Positions 33,296 to 41,634 of a stretch of 64,000 bases of DNA are shown here, in pieces. The stretch's first letter is position 1; every line of letters starts with the position of its first letter. This DNA is from Drouetiella hepatica Uher 2000/2452. GTDB lineage: Bacteria > Cyanobacteriota > Cyanobacteriia > Elainellales > Elainellaceae. The notes below the pieces were generated by a model that was not told the DNA's origin, made no database searches, and saw only the letters and a program-made list of their open reading frames with translations. The stretch is from the NCBI GenBank assembly GCA_019359505.1, contig JAHHHD010000026.1, positions 1 through 64,000 of the forward strand, written 5' to 3'. A program made the position numbers and the translations under genes.

Positions 33296-35521
33296 ATGAC
33301 CGTCAATGTATCGCCACCCGCTTTTGAATCCCTCGACCTAGCTCTCAAACATTACTTTGGCTATGACACCTTTCGGCTAGAGCAGCAGTCGATTATTGAG
33401 GCGGCGCTGGAGAATCAGGACTTGCTGGTGATCATGCCCACGGGCGGCGGCAAGTCGCTGTGTTTTCAGCTTCCGGCATTGCTGAAGTCGGGTTTGACGA
33501 TCGTTGTTTCCCCTCTGATTGCCCTCATGCAAGATCAGGTGGAGGCGCTGCGGGATAACGGCATCGGAGCCACTTTTCTGAACAGCACGGTCGGATCATC
33601 AGAGGTGCGCGATCGTGCCAGCCAGATTCTCTCTGGAAAGATCAAGCTGCTGTATGTCGCCCCAGAGCGGCTGCTGACCGAGCAGTTTTTGCTGTTTCTA
33701 GAGCAGGTGCGTCATCAGGTGGGCATTGCGGCGCTGGCGATCGACGAAGCCCACTGCGTCTCTGAGTGGGGACATGACTTTCGCCCAGAGTACCGCAAAA
33801 TCCGCGAGGTGCGATCGCGCTTTCCTGATGTGCCCGTCCTGGCGCTGACGGCTACCGCCACCGAGCGCGTCCGGCTAGATATCATTCAGCAGTTGGGGTT
33901 ACAGCAGCCGAATATTCATGTCGCCAGCTTCAATCGGCAGAATTTGTATTATGAGGTGCGCCCCAAGCAGAGTCAGTCCTATCGGGAGCTACTCCAGTTA
34001 GTACGGCAAACGCCCGGAGCAGCCATCATCTACTGCCTCAGCCGCAAGAAGGTCGATGAAATTACCCTGCGGCTCCAGCAAGACGGCATTGAGGCATTGC
34101 CCTATCATGCGGGGTTGAGTGATGGCGATCGCTCCAAAAACCAGCGCCGTTTTATTCGAGATGATGTGCGAGTCATGGTGGCAACGGTCGCCTTTGGCAT
34201 GGGCATCAACAAGCCAGACGTGCGCCTCGTTGTTCACTATGACCTGCCGCGCAACCTGGAAAGCTATTATCAGGAGTCGGGGCGCGCCGGACGGGATGGC
34301 GAAGCGGCAAAGTGCATTCTCTACTTTGGGTTGGGCGATATTAAGACGATCGATTTTCTGATTGCTCAGAAAATTGATCCCGTCACGGGGAACGCCCTGG
34401 AAGAAGAGCAGCAAATCGCCCGTCAGCAGTTGCGCCAGGTGATAGACTACGCCGAAGGTTCCGACTGCCGCCGCACCATCCAGCTCAGCTACTTCGGCGA
34501 ACGCTTTCCCGGACAGTGCGACAACTGCGACAACTGCCTCCGCCCGAAGCCGCTGGTGGATTGGACGATCGAAGCCCAAAAGTTTCTCTCCTGCATCGCC
34601 CGCTGCCAAGAGCGGTTTGGCATGAAGTACGTGATTGACGTGCTGCGCGGCTCCAAGGACAAGCGAATTCTCAGCAACCGACATGACCAGCTTTCCACCT
34701 ACGGCATCGGCAGAGAGCACAGCCTCGACGAATGGCGGGCATTGGGACGATCGCTTCTGCATCAAGGTCTAGTAGAAGAAACCAGCGATGGCTATGCTGT
34801 CCTCAAGCTGAATGCCCTGAGCTGGGAGGTTTTGCGGAAACAGCGATCGGTGCAGGTGGCGCTGCCCAACCAGCCCACGGCCAAATCTGAAGGCAGTTCG
34901 CAGTCTAGGGCACAGGCAGAACTGCTGTTTGACCAATTGCGATCGCTGCGTAAATCCGTTGCTGATGAACATTCTGTGCCGCCTTACGTCGTGTTTGCCG
35001 ACTCTAGTATCCGCCTCATGTCTCAGGTGCAGCCCCAAACCCTGGAGGAGTTTTCCGAGATTTCCGGCGTGGGCAGCCACAAGCTGCGGCAGTATGGCGA
35101 TCGCTTTGTTGCCGAGATTCGCGCCTTCTGCGAACAGCAGGGGATTCCCCTCCGCTCTGCCTCAGCGCCCCAAGAGGTGCTTGCCTCTGAGTCAGCCAAG
35201 CCGCTGGTATCCCACACCCACTTTCAGACCTTGGAGCTGTACCGCAACGGCTTCAGCCCCAACCAAATCGCCGAAGAGCGTAACATTCGCCTCACCACCG
35301 TCTACGATCACCTGGCGCTGCTGATGGAGGCAGGGCAGTCGATCAACATTGATCAGATTGTGTCGCCAGAACGCCAATGCCAGATTCAGGCAGCGATCGA
35401 AACCGTTGGCGATCTATCTCTGCGAGAAATTCGGGAGCGCCTAGGCGAAAACTTTGCCTATGACGAAATTCGGCTGGTGCGGTCTTGGTGGCGATCGCAA
35501 GAAGCCAGAGTGGGAGAATAG
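33296..35521 (+). CDS. recQ: ATP-dependent DNA helicase RecQ
   Basis: This 3'-5' helicase acts in recombination and replication restart. The 741-residue product has Walker A MPTGGGKSLCFQLPAL, DEAH in AIDEAHCVSEWGHDFRPEY, SF2 motifs with ATATE and SGRAGRDG, a zinc-binding RQC region (CRRTIQLSYF, then CDNCDNC), an HRDC domain (about 530-610) and a C-terminal helix-turn-helix extension (FSPNQIAEERNIRLTTVYDHL). ATG 33296 is preferred over TTG 33272. It is followed 31 bp later by a small membrane-protein gene. Confidence 0.95.
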   Translation: MTVNVSPPAFESLDLALKHYFGYDTFRLEQQSIIEAALENQDLLVIMPTGGGKSLCFQLPALLKSGLTIVVSPLIALMQDQVEALRDNGIGATFLNSTVGSSEVRDRASQILSGKIKLLYVAPERLLTEQFLLFLEQVRHQVGIAALAIDEAHCVSEWGHDFRPEYRKIREVRSRFPDVPVLALTATATERVRLDIIQQLGLQQPNIHVASFNRQNLYYEVRPKQSQSYRELLQLVRQTPGAAIIYCLSRKKVDEITLRLQQDGIEALPYHAGLSDGDRSKNQRRFIRDDVRVMVATVAFGMGINKPDVRLVVHYDLPRNLESYYQESGRAGRDGEAAKCILYFGLGDIKTIDFLIAQKIDPVTGNALEEEQQIARQQLRQVIDYAEGSDCRRTIQLSYFGERFPGQCDNCDNCLRPKPLVDWTIEAQKFLSCIARCQERFGMKYVIDVLRGSKDKRILSNRHDQLSTYGIGREHSLDEWRALGRSLLHQGLVEETSDGYAVLKLNALSWEVLRKQRSVQVALPNQPTAKSEGSSQSRAQAELLFDQLRSLRKSVADEHSVPPYVVFADSSIRLMSQVQPQTLEEFSEISGVGSHKLRQYGDRFVAEIRAFCEQQGIPLRSASAPQEVLASESAKPLVSHTHFQTLELYRNGFSPNQIAEERNIRLTTVYDHLALLMEAGQSINIDQIVSPERQCQIQAAIETVGDLSLREIRERLGENFAYDEIRLVRSWWRSQEARVGE

Positions 35522-35552
35522 GAAAACTACGCTTTCCTATTCTTCAAAAAAC

Positions 35553-35750
35553 ATGAACCCCACTGGCGTTATCTTCAAACTCCTCATTTTTTCTGCTCTG
35601 CTCTCGGTCGCGATCAAGTACGCTGCGCCCAGCCTTGCCATCGCCAATACCAATCAGAATGCTTTGATTGCCGTACTGCTACCCACGATTGTGATGGCGA
35701 TCGCTCTGGGCTGGAGAGCTTGGAAAGCTGGCGGGAAAGCTGAGGTGTAA
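35553..35750 (+). CDS. Small two-span membrane protein
   Basis: This encodes 65 residues from ATG 35553: an N-terminal hydrophobic segment (VIFKLLIFSALLSVAIKY), a short polar loop and a second span (LIAVLLPTIVMAIALGW), then a basic tail. The overlapping longer frame from 35454 runs into recQ and is not needed. I recall similar short proteins from other cyanobacteria; the function is unknown. It is the last gene before the origin region. Confidence 0.7.
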   Translation: MNPTGVIFKLLIFSALLSVAIKYAAPSLAIANTNQNALIAVLLPTIVMAIALGWRAWKAGGKAEV

Positions 35751-36013
35751 ACAGCTCAATGATTCTCAAGATGAGATTTCCATGACCATTCTCAAGATGA
35801 GACTAGCTCTATGTAGTTTTGTAAAGGTAATCTTGCCTGTGGAAAACCTGTCTATTTCTGTGGAAAAAACTGGGGATAAGTTGAGGAAAACTCTAGCTTA
35901 AAGTAGGAAAACGATCGCCTCATCTGAATCATCCGAAAAAGAATATCATCTTTTCTAGATTTCTCCACAGCCCGTAGCGGCTTTAACCTCGCTCCCTGCT
36001 GAGCTTTCACATC

Positions 36014-36031
36014 TTTTCCACATTTTCCACA
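36014..36031 (+). other. Two adjacent perfect DnaA boxes
   Basis: TTTTCCACA occurs twice with no gap, directly followed by a short GC tract and the trio-like repeat. In the Bacillus model this is the arrangement at the unwinding site, with boxes oriented toward the trios. Confidence 0.88.
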
Positions 36032-36035
36032 GACC

Positions 36036-36047
36036 CTACTACTACTA
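36036..36047 (-). other. DnaA-trio-like tract
   Basis: The plus strand reads CTACTACTACTA. The minus strand read 3' to 5' is GATGATGATGAT, matching the trio consensus onto which DnaA assembles on single-stranded DNA. It starts five bases after the last DnaA box. Confidence 0.7.
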
Positions 36048-36306
36048 GATCTCTTTAAAGTTATATCTAGATATAAGAACGCTCCAAGATTTCTTTGAGG
36101 CGATCGGAGTTTAAAAAGAAATTTCAGATCTAAATTGAACGTTCTCTGAGAACGGTGTTAGGATTTGCTTCCAAGAAAGATGTGTCTTTAGAGTTAGCGA
36201 TTAAGCTTTGGTGGGTAGCACATGCTCTTTCTCTAAGGTTTTGCTCAGATTTTTGTTCACTTGTCCCTGACTTGCTGCCGTTCTCCTCTCCTGTAACGTT
36301 CCTCCC

Positions 36307-37449
36307 ATGAAATTGATCTGCGCTCAAAACGAATTCAATACCCATTTGTCGATCGTCAGTCGAGTAATTCCCTCACGTCCTAGCCATCCAGTGTTGGCAA
36401 ACGTTCTGCTCGTGGCAGATGTGGAAAAACAGCAGGTGCGGCTGACGGGATTTGACCTGAGTCTAGGAATTCAGACCAGCTTTAGCGCCCAGATTGAAGC
36501 GGAAGGAACGCTGACCCTACCTGCAAAGCTTTTGGGTGACATTGTTTCCCGCTTGCCAGACGGTGAAATTACGTTAGAAACCAGCAGCGAGGACACGCTG
36601 GTTTCGCTGACCTCGGTATCGGGAAAATATCAGGTGCGCGGTATGGGAGCAGAGGAGTTTCCGGAACTGCCGACGGTGGATGATGGACAGGTGGCACATT
36701 TACCCGTAGACGCTCTGATTGAGGGGCTGCGGGGCGCGTTATTTTCGACCAGTGCGGATGAAACTAAGCAGGTCTTAACGGGGGTGCACATCTCTGCGGA
36801 AGCAGAAGGTCTGGAATTTGCGGCAACGGACGGACATCGCCTTGCGGTCGTGCAGACGATCGATCCAGAGTCAGACGCCGAGCCGATCGAGGAACTGAAG
36901 TTTAACGTCACCGTCCCCGGCAAGGCGCTGCGGGAGCTAGAGCGAATGCTGATGCTGAATGCCACTAGCGGGGCGATCGCCGTGCGTTTTGATCCCGGTC
37001 AGCTCGTATTTGAATGGGCAAATCAGCGCCTCACCAGCCGCTTGCTAGAAGGTCAGTACCCCAACTACCGCCAGCTCATCCCCCGCCAGTTCTCGCGCCA
37101 GCTCACGGTCGATCGCCGTTCCTTCAGCGGTGCCCTGGAGCGGATTGCCGTCATTGCCGATCAGCGCAACAGCATCGTCAAGCTGAGCCTGGATAGCGTC
37201 AAGCAAGAGCTAGTGCTGTCGGTAGATGCGCAGGATGTAGGAAATGGCAGAGAGGCGATCGCGGCTCAAATTTCGGGTGAAGACCTGGATATTGCCTTTA
37301 ACGTCAAATATCTGGTGGAAGGTCTGAAGGCGCTGAATACCCAGGATGTGCAGATGCAGTTCAACACTTCGACCAGTCCTTCGATCTTGACTCCGTTGGG
37401 TGGAATGAAAATGACGTATTTGGTAATGCCTGTTCAGATCCGGAGTTAA
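36307..37449 (+). CDS. dnaN: DNA polymerase III beta sliding clamp
   Basis: This is the processivity clamp of the replicative polymerase and a docking site for many replication and repair proteins. The 380-residue product has the expected three clamp domains. It starts MKLICAQNEFNTHLSIVSR and contains VLTGVHISAEAEGLEFAATDGHRLA at the domain 2 surface (quoted in part: ATDGHRLAVV) and the conserved C-terminal MPVQIR. The length is normal for the family. In many cyanobacteria dnaN sits at the origin while dnaA is elsewhere, and dnaA is not in this window. Confidence 0.97.
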   Translation: MKLICAQNEFNTHLSIVSRVIPSRPSHPVLANVLLVADVEKQQVRLTGFDLSLGIQTSFSAQIEAEGTLTLPAKLLGDIVSRLPDGEITLETSSEDTLVSLTSVSGKYQVRGMGAEEFPELPTVDDGQVAHLPVDALIEGLRGALFSTSADETKQVLTGVHISAEAEGLEFAATDGHRLAVVQTIDPESDAEPIEELKFNVTVPGKALRELERMLMLNATSGAIAVRFDPGQLVFEWANQRLTSRLLEGQYPNYRQLIPRQFSRQLTVDRRSFSGALERIAVIADQRNSIVKLSLDSVKQELVLSVDAQDVGNGREAIAAQISGEDLDIAFNVKYLVEGLKALNTQDVQMQFNTSTSPSILTPLGGMKMTYLVMPVQIRS

Positions 37450-37530
37450 GGTTTGAAGAGGCGATCGATAGCTTATGAGTGAGCCACGAGCGCTCAATAG
37501 TTCCCTCAACCCCTCACCTGTGTAACCCCA

Positions 37531-37938
37531 ATGGCGCAACTGACGATCGAAATTCCGGATGATTTAGCCCAACGTCTTGCTCCCTTTAACGACCAGCTCT
37601 CAGAGCTTTTTACTCGCCTCATTGCCACGACTTTGCCTGGTGAATCTTCTCTTGGCTTAGGATTGCCTGCTACTGCCGAGCTTCCTCCTACGTATTTAGA
37701 AGTTCTAGATTTCTTGGTTGCACGTCCTACCTCCGAACAGCTTCTGACCTTCAAAGTGTCTGAGCAGTCACAGGTACGCTTACAGGCACTGCTGCAAAAG
37801 AATCGTGACACCTGTCTCGATCCATCAGAAACGGCTGAACTGGATGTGTATGAGCAGCTTGATGCGCTCATGACCTTACTCAAAGCTAGAGCCTACGCTG
37901 CCACTCAAAATATCTCTGACAGCCCTTATTCAGTGTGA
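37531..37938 (+). CDS. Hypothetical protein paired with the HNH gene
   Basis: This encodes 135 residues. The first part (LTIEIPDDLAQRLAPFNDQL) resembles the short DNA-binding or antitoxin-like starts seen in many cyanobacterial small proteins; the rest is helical with no recognised motif. Its stop overlaps the GTG start of the HNH gene (GTGA), so the pair is translationally coupled. Such two-gene units are common in cyanobacteria as I recall, and an antitoxin-toxin relation is conceivable but not shown. Confidence 0.75.
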   Translation: MAQLTIEIPDDLAQRLAPFNDQLSELFTRLIATTLPGESSLGLGLPATAELPPTYLEVLDFLVARPTSEQLLTFKVSEQSQVRLQALLQKNRDTCLDPSETAELDVYEQLDALMTLLKARAYAATQNISDSPYSV

Positions 37939-38345
37939 CTCCTTACATTTCTGTTTCGTTGCGGCAGTTGGTGAGCGATCGTGCTCAGGGAAAGTGTGAA
38001 TATTGCCGGATGCCTCAAGACTTTTCCATCTACACCCATGAGGTTGATCATGCTGTTGCGCTTAAGCATGGTGGAGAAACGATCGCGGACAATTTGGTGC
38101 TTTCCTGCCTGCCCTGCAACCGACGCAAAGGGTCAGATTTGACCAGCATTGACCCAATTACAGGGGAAATCACGCCATTGTTCAACCCACGAGGGCAAGA
38201 CTGAGCTGATCACTTCAAACTTGAAGAAGCCCATATTCTAGGGTTGAACTCTGTCGGGCGTACAACTGGTTTTCTGTTGAGGCTGAATGACCCAACGCGT
38301 CTGCAAATCCGCCAAGCCTTGATTTCGCAGCAACTTTATCCCTGA
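37935..38345 (+). pseudogene. HNH endonuclease gene with an in-frame TGA
   Basis: The first 89 codons encode an HNH/McrA-like nuclease: CEYCRMPQDF (zinc Cys pair), HEVDHAVALKHGGETIADNLVLSC, quoted in parts (VDHAVALKHGG and NLVLSCLPCNRRKG), and FNPRGQD. TGA at 38202-38204 then stops the frame. The same frame continues for 46 more codons, starting ADHFKLEEAHILGLNSVGRT and ending at TGA 38343-38345. Relatives have a tryptophan exactly at the stop (PRxxxWxxHF), so one G-to-A change (TGG to TGA) explains it. The catalytic core is upstream, so a shortened protein might keep some activity. Confidence 0.75.
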
Positions 38346-38399
38346 GAATCGAGGCTCAGATCCTCTTATGAAGGGAGATTCTGAGTAAGAGAGTTGTAA

Positions 38400-38619
38400 T
38401 TACGCCTCTACCCTCAACGCATCCAATGTCCTCGGATCGGCAATCCCTGCCAAGATTGCCATCACTACCATTGATTCAGCCAGGTTAAGCGATGCACAAA
38501 GCGCATCCTCATCTTGGTTTCTGAGGAGCGATCGATTGCAGTTGATGCACCTCACGCAACTGCACCTCAATTTCCGCAGAAAGCTCAATCAATTCTTGCT
38601 CAGAAAAAAGGTTGCTCAT
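38400..38619 (-). pseudogene. Possible frameshifted small gene
   Basis: Read from ATG 38619, one frame gives MSNLFSEQELIELSAEIEVQ and stops at about 38510. A second frame on the same strand then continues with NQDEDALCASLNLAESMVVM to a stop at 38400. Together they would make a protein of about 70 residues broken by one frameshift near 38515-38525. I do not know the family. Chance adjacency of two short frames is possible. This covers most of the gap between the HNH gene and the response regulator gene. Confidence 0.35.
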
Positions 38620-38696
38620 GGTGATGGAAAGGGGGCGCTTCCATTCAAATAGAACCAGAGCACCTGAATTCCCTGCAATTTAACGCTAGATTTTGC

Positions 38697-39068
38697 CTAT
38701 AGATTATGAGCCTGAGCACAAAGCTTTTCAACGCAATCTAGCAGCTCGTCGCTGTTGATGGGCTTGCGTATTAAGTAATTGGCACCCATAGCCATTCCTT
38801 CTGCTTGGCTAATGTCGCTGTAGGCTGTCACCAACACAATGGGAACGGTAAACTCTAGCTTATTACGAACGCGCTCGATCACCTCGTAGCCACTCATGTC
38901 GGGCATCATCACATCCAGCAGGATCAGATCAGGACAGTGAGCCTTAATTTGACGCAACGCTGCCCAACCGCCTGCTGCCGTTTCCACAGTGTATCCTTCG
39001 GTTTCCAGAAGCGTTTGCAAGAGAACGACATTGTCGTCAATGTCGTCAACAATGAGAATGCGGTACAC
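38697..39068 (-). CDS. Stand-alone response-regulator receiver protein
   Basis: This 123-residue CheY-like receiver has the acidic pair (LIVDDIDDN), the phosphoacceptor Asp in ILLDVMMPDMSG (about residue 54), the switch Thr in VLVTAY and the Lys in IRKPIN. There is no output domain, so it probably works by protein interaction or in a phosphorelay. Its start is GTG 39068. The neighbouring genes are a glycosyltransferase and a broken gene; the MASE1 histidine kinase 4 kb away is a possible but unproven partner. Confidence 0.92.
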   Translation of the reverse strand: MYRILIVDDIDDNVVLLQTLLETEGYTVETAAGGWAALRQIKAHCPDLILLDVMMPDMSGYEVIERVRNKLEFTVPIVLVTAYSDISQAEGMAMGANYLIRKPINSDELLDCVEKLCAQAHNL

Positions 39069-39205
39069 GGTGAGAAGTCTCGCTCGATTAAAAGAACTGC
39101 ACTGACCCTAGCCTTTGCTGTATTAAAACACTTTTACTACCTTCTGAAAACTGGGGCAGCTAGGTTAGGGCAACCTCTAGAAAAAATACCCGTAAGAACT
39201 GATTA

Positions 39206-40525
39206 TCAGGCTGAAGGGCTAGATTCGATCATTTTCTCAATACTAATCTTCTCAGCGCCCATCTCAACGCTGGAAAGGTAGTTTTCCTCTTCAACAAAGC
39301 TAGGGCGAGTAGACTCGATCTTGCCTTGAAGCGCCGTCGTCATGACGCGATAGAGCCGCGCCACTTCGCGATCGATATTGAACTCCTTCTCAACCTTGGC
39401 GCGACCTGCCGTTCCTAATCTATTGCGAAACTCGGCGCTGGGTAACAGCTTCTCAATCCGATCGCCCAACGCGATCGGGTCTCCGGGCGGCACCAGGAAG
39501 CCGCTGATGCCGTCTTCTACTAGCTCACTCACGCCCGCAATTTGGGTCGCCACGACGGGCACTCCTGCCGCCATTGCCTCCATCAGCACCACGGGCACCC
39601 CTTCGGCAAAGCTAGACATGACGAAAATATCGGTTTGCTGCATACATTCGCGTACCTCTGCCTGAGACTGGTAGCCGACAAACCGAACGTTTGCTGCCAA
39701 GCCCATCTGCGTAGCCTGCTGCTCTAGCTGAGGGCGATCGGGACCATCGCCCACTACCGTTAGGGTAATGTCGGGATGCGATCGCTTCAGCGTCACCAAG
39801 CTTTCCAGCAAAATCGGTAAGCCTTTGACGACTGCCAGCCGCCCCACATAGAGCAGGTTTTTGCCAACGCCCTGATGCTTTACTTGCTCAAACAAACTTG
39901 GCTCAACGCCGCAATGGATGATGTGCATTCGATTCCAGCGATCGGCGGGAGCAAAAATCATGCCCTGACTGCGGCAGAAGTGGCTAATGCAGGAGACAAA
40001 CAGGGCGCGCTTAATCTTTTCGCCAATCTGCCAGCGGTGCGGCTCAAAGAAGATAGATGGGCCATGCATGGTAAAGCTGAAGGTAAAGCCACCCAACTCC
40101 GCCGCCAGCATAGCAACCGTGCAGCTAGAGTCAGCAAAGTGATTGTGCAAATGCTGAATTTGCTTTTGGCGAATTTGGTACGCCAGGATGCCAGCCTCCA
40201 GGAAATAAAAAGCCTGGTAGAAAGTTCCCTTTAGCCCCACCTGCCGCGTAGACCAGGCGAGCTGAATTGCCTTCAGGTAGCGCGCGGGGGAGGCAATTAG
40301 CAGGGTGAAATGAGCGACTAATAGAGCGATCGATCTGACGGGCAAAATGTAGAAGGTGCGATCGCGCTCGGCGGCTTGCTCCACTCCGACAATATGCTCA
40401 TCGCCTGTTCTGCGAATGGAGAAAGTCTGCACATCAACTCCCTGCTTGCGAAACGTGAACACCTCACGCTGGATGAAGGTATCAGTGGCTCTGGGGTATT
40501 CGCCAGTCAGGTAAGCAATGCGCAT
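39206..40525 (-). CDS. GT4 family glycosyltransferase
   Basis: This 439-residue GT-B enzyme has an N-terminal IAYLTGEYPRATDTFIQREV (acceptor-side domain), LLYVGRLAVVKGLPILLESL and the donor-binding FVMSSFAEGVPVVLMEAMAAG with GVSELVEDG. All fit the exopolysaccharide-type GT4 family. It is downstream of an SDR and a GT2 on the same strand, forming a second small glycan locus. The donor sugar is unknown. Confidence 0.92.
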   Translation of the reverse strand: MRIAYLTGEYPRATDTFIQREVFTFRKQGVDVQTFSIRRTGDEHIVGVEQAAERDRTFYILPVRSIALLVAHFTLLIASPARYLKAIQLAWSTRQVGLKGTFYQAFYFLEAGILAYQIRQKQIQHLHNHFADSSCTVAMLAAELGGFTFSFTMHGPSIFFEPHRWQIGEKIKRALFVSCISHFCRSQGMIFAPADRWNRMHIIHCGVEPSLFEQVKHQGVGKNLLYVGRLAVVKGLPILLESLVTLKRSHPDITLTVVGDGPDRPQLEQQATQMGLAANVRFVGYQSQAEVRECMQQTDIFVMSSFAEGVPVVLMEAMAAGVPVVATQIAGVSELVEDGISGFLVPPGDPIALGDRIEKLLPSAEFRNRLGTAGRAKVEKEFNIDREVARLYRVMTTALQGKIESTRPSFVEEENYLSSVEMGAEKISIEKMIESSPSA

Positions 40526-40569
40526 GGGTAACTCCTGGGTTCGCTCGAATAGGGGCTTTGAGAAGAGAT

Positions 40570-41580
40570 TCAGGGTGCTGTCAGCAGATCGGTAGTGCTA
40601 CAGCTGCGATCGATCGCAGTTTCAAAATCGTACTGGGGCTTCCAGTGCAGCAAGTCTTGGGCAACAGCATTGCTGTAGCGGAGCGGCTTGAATCGGGCGT
40701 GAAGTCTTGCCGGAACCAGCAGACCGGGCAGCTTCAGCTTTCCCTTAAGCAGCTTATTAACCTGCCAGAGCGGTTGAGCAACCAGACAAAGCACATTCCA
40801 GTGCAGCGGCACAACCAGAGGCGATTTTCTCAGATGTCGGGTGAGGGATTTTACAAATGCACTTTGAGTCGGCAGATCATTATCCACGATATTAACCGTC
40901 TGACCGATCGCCCCCTCCTGCTCAGCCGCCAGAACGATCGCCGTGGCGCAGTTTTCGACGTAGGTGAGGGGCATCTGACCATTGGCTCCAATCTGAAGCC
41001 AGAGGCGATCGCCTGCCCTGAGTCCCAAATGCGCATTCCACAGGTGATCCCGCCCGTAGATCATGCCGGGTCGCAGAATCGTCACCTGTTCCGTCTGCCC
41101 AAACCGCCGGACGGTCGCCTCCTGAATCAGCTTTGTTTGGGTGTAGGCATCACGCTGGGCGGGATTCTGCTCCAGCGGCGAGTTTTCCTCAATTGTTGAG
41201 CCATCTGGCAGGTTGAGGTAGTCAAAAACCGAGAAGGAGCTAATGGCGATCAAGCGAGAAACGCCCGCATCCTGCATGGCGCTTAGCAGATTCTCGGTGG
41301 CGGTGACGGTTCCCGCATATTGCGCCTGAAAATCTCCTTTCATGGCGGCGGCAAGGTGAATCACGGCATCCACGCCTCGAACTGCATCTGGCAGGGTTTC
41401 TCGCTGCAACAAATCAACTTTGGCGAACTCCAGGTTGGGGTGATTTTGCCAGGTCAAACTGCCCTGTAGAGGCGATCGCCCTGCCCTCACGCCTGCCCGT
41501 ACCTGATGCCCGCGCCGCAAGGCTTCTGCCACCACATATTGTCCCAGAAAACCGGATGCCCCTGTGATCAGTAGCTTCAT
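40570..41580 (-). CDS. NAD-dependent epimerase/dehydratase-like extended SDR
   Basis: The protein has 336 residues. ITGASGFLGQYV is the Rossmann motif at the N-terminus, VDAVIHLAAAMKGDF is the following conserved block, and the catalytic YTQTKLIQE (YxxxK) is near residue 141. Members of this atypical group include sugar epimerases and reductases of lipid-linked intermediates. The gene lies between two glycosyltransferase genes, 54 bp downstream of the GT2. Its substrate cannot be read from the sequence. Confidence 0.88.
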   Translation of the reverse strand: MKLLITGASGFLGQYVVAEALRRGHQVRAGVRAGRSPLQGSLTWQNHPNLEFAKVDLLQRETLPDAVRGVDAVIHLAAAMKGDFQAQYAGTVTATENLLSAMQDAGVSRLIAISSFSVFDYLNLPDGSTIEENSPLEQNPAQRDAYTQTKLIQEATVRRFGQTEQVTILRPGMIYGRDHLWNAHLGLRAGDRLWLQIGANGQMPLTYVENCATAIVLAAEQEGAIGQTVNIVDNDLPTQSAFVKSLTRHLRKSPLVVPLHWNVLCLVAQPLWQVNKLLKGKLKLPGLLVPARLHARFKPLRYSNAVAQDLLHWKPQYDFETAIDRSCSTTDLLTAP

Positions 41581-41634
41581 GCTCCCTTTGCTCCTCGGTG
41601 GTCGTTACTTTTACTGGGCTTTTCACTGAGATTT

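Larger units (their letters stand above)
35751..36306. other. oriC: Candidate chromosomal replication origin (oriC) upstream of dnaN
   Basis: This 556-bp gene-free region lies directly before dnaN. It contains four perfect DnaA boxes of the cyanobacterial form TTTTCCACA. Two are on the minus strand (35838-35846 and 35859-35867), and two are adjacent on the plus strand (36014-36022 and 36023-36031). Near matches lie at 35871-35879 (TTATCCCCA on the minus strand), 35882-35890 and 35961-35969. After the last box come a short GC tract and CTACTACTACTA (36036-36047). Its complement read 3' to 5' is GAT four times, which is the DnaA-trio pattern. An AT-rich stretch follows (about 36050-36080). The dnaN promoter is probably also here. 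Confidence 0.85.

Noticed and set aside
35454-35552. Longer start for the small membrane protein, inside recQ
   Set aside because: The extra residues are read out of frame from recQ; ATG 35553 gives a compact two-span protein.
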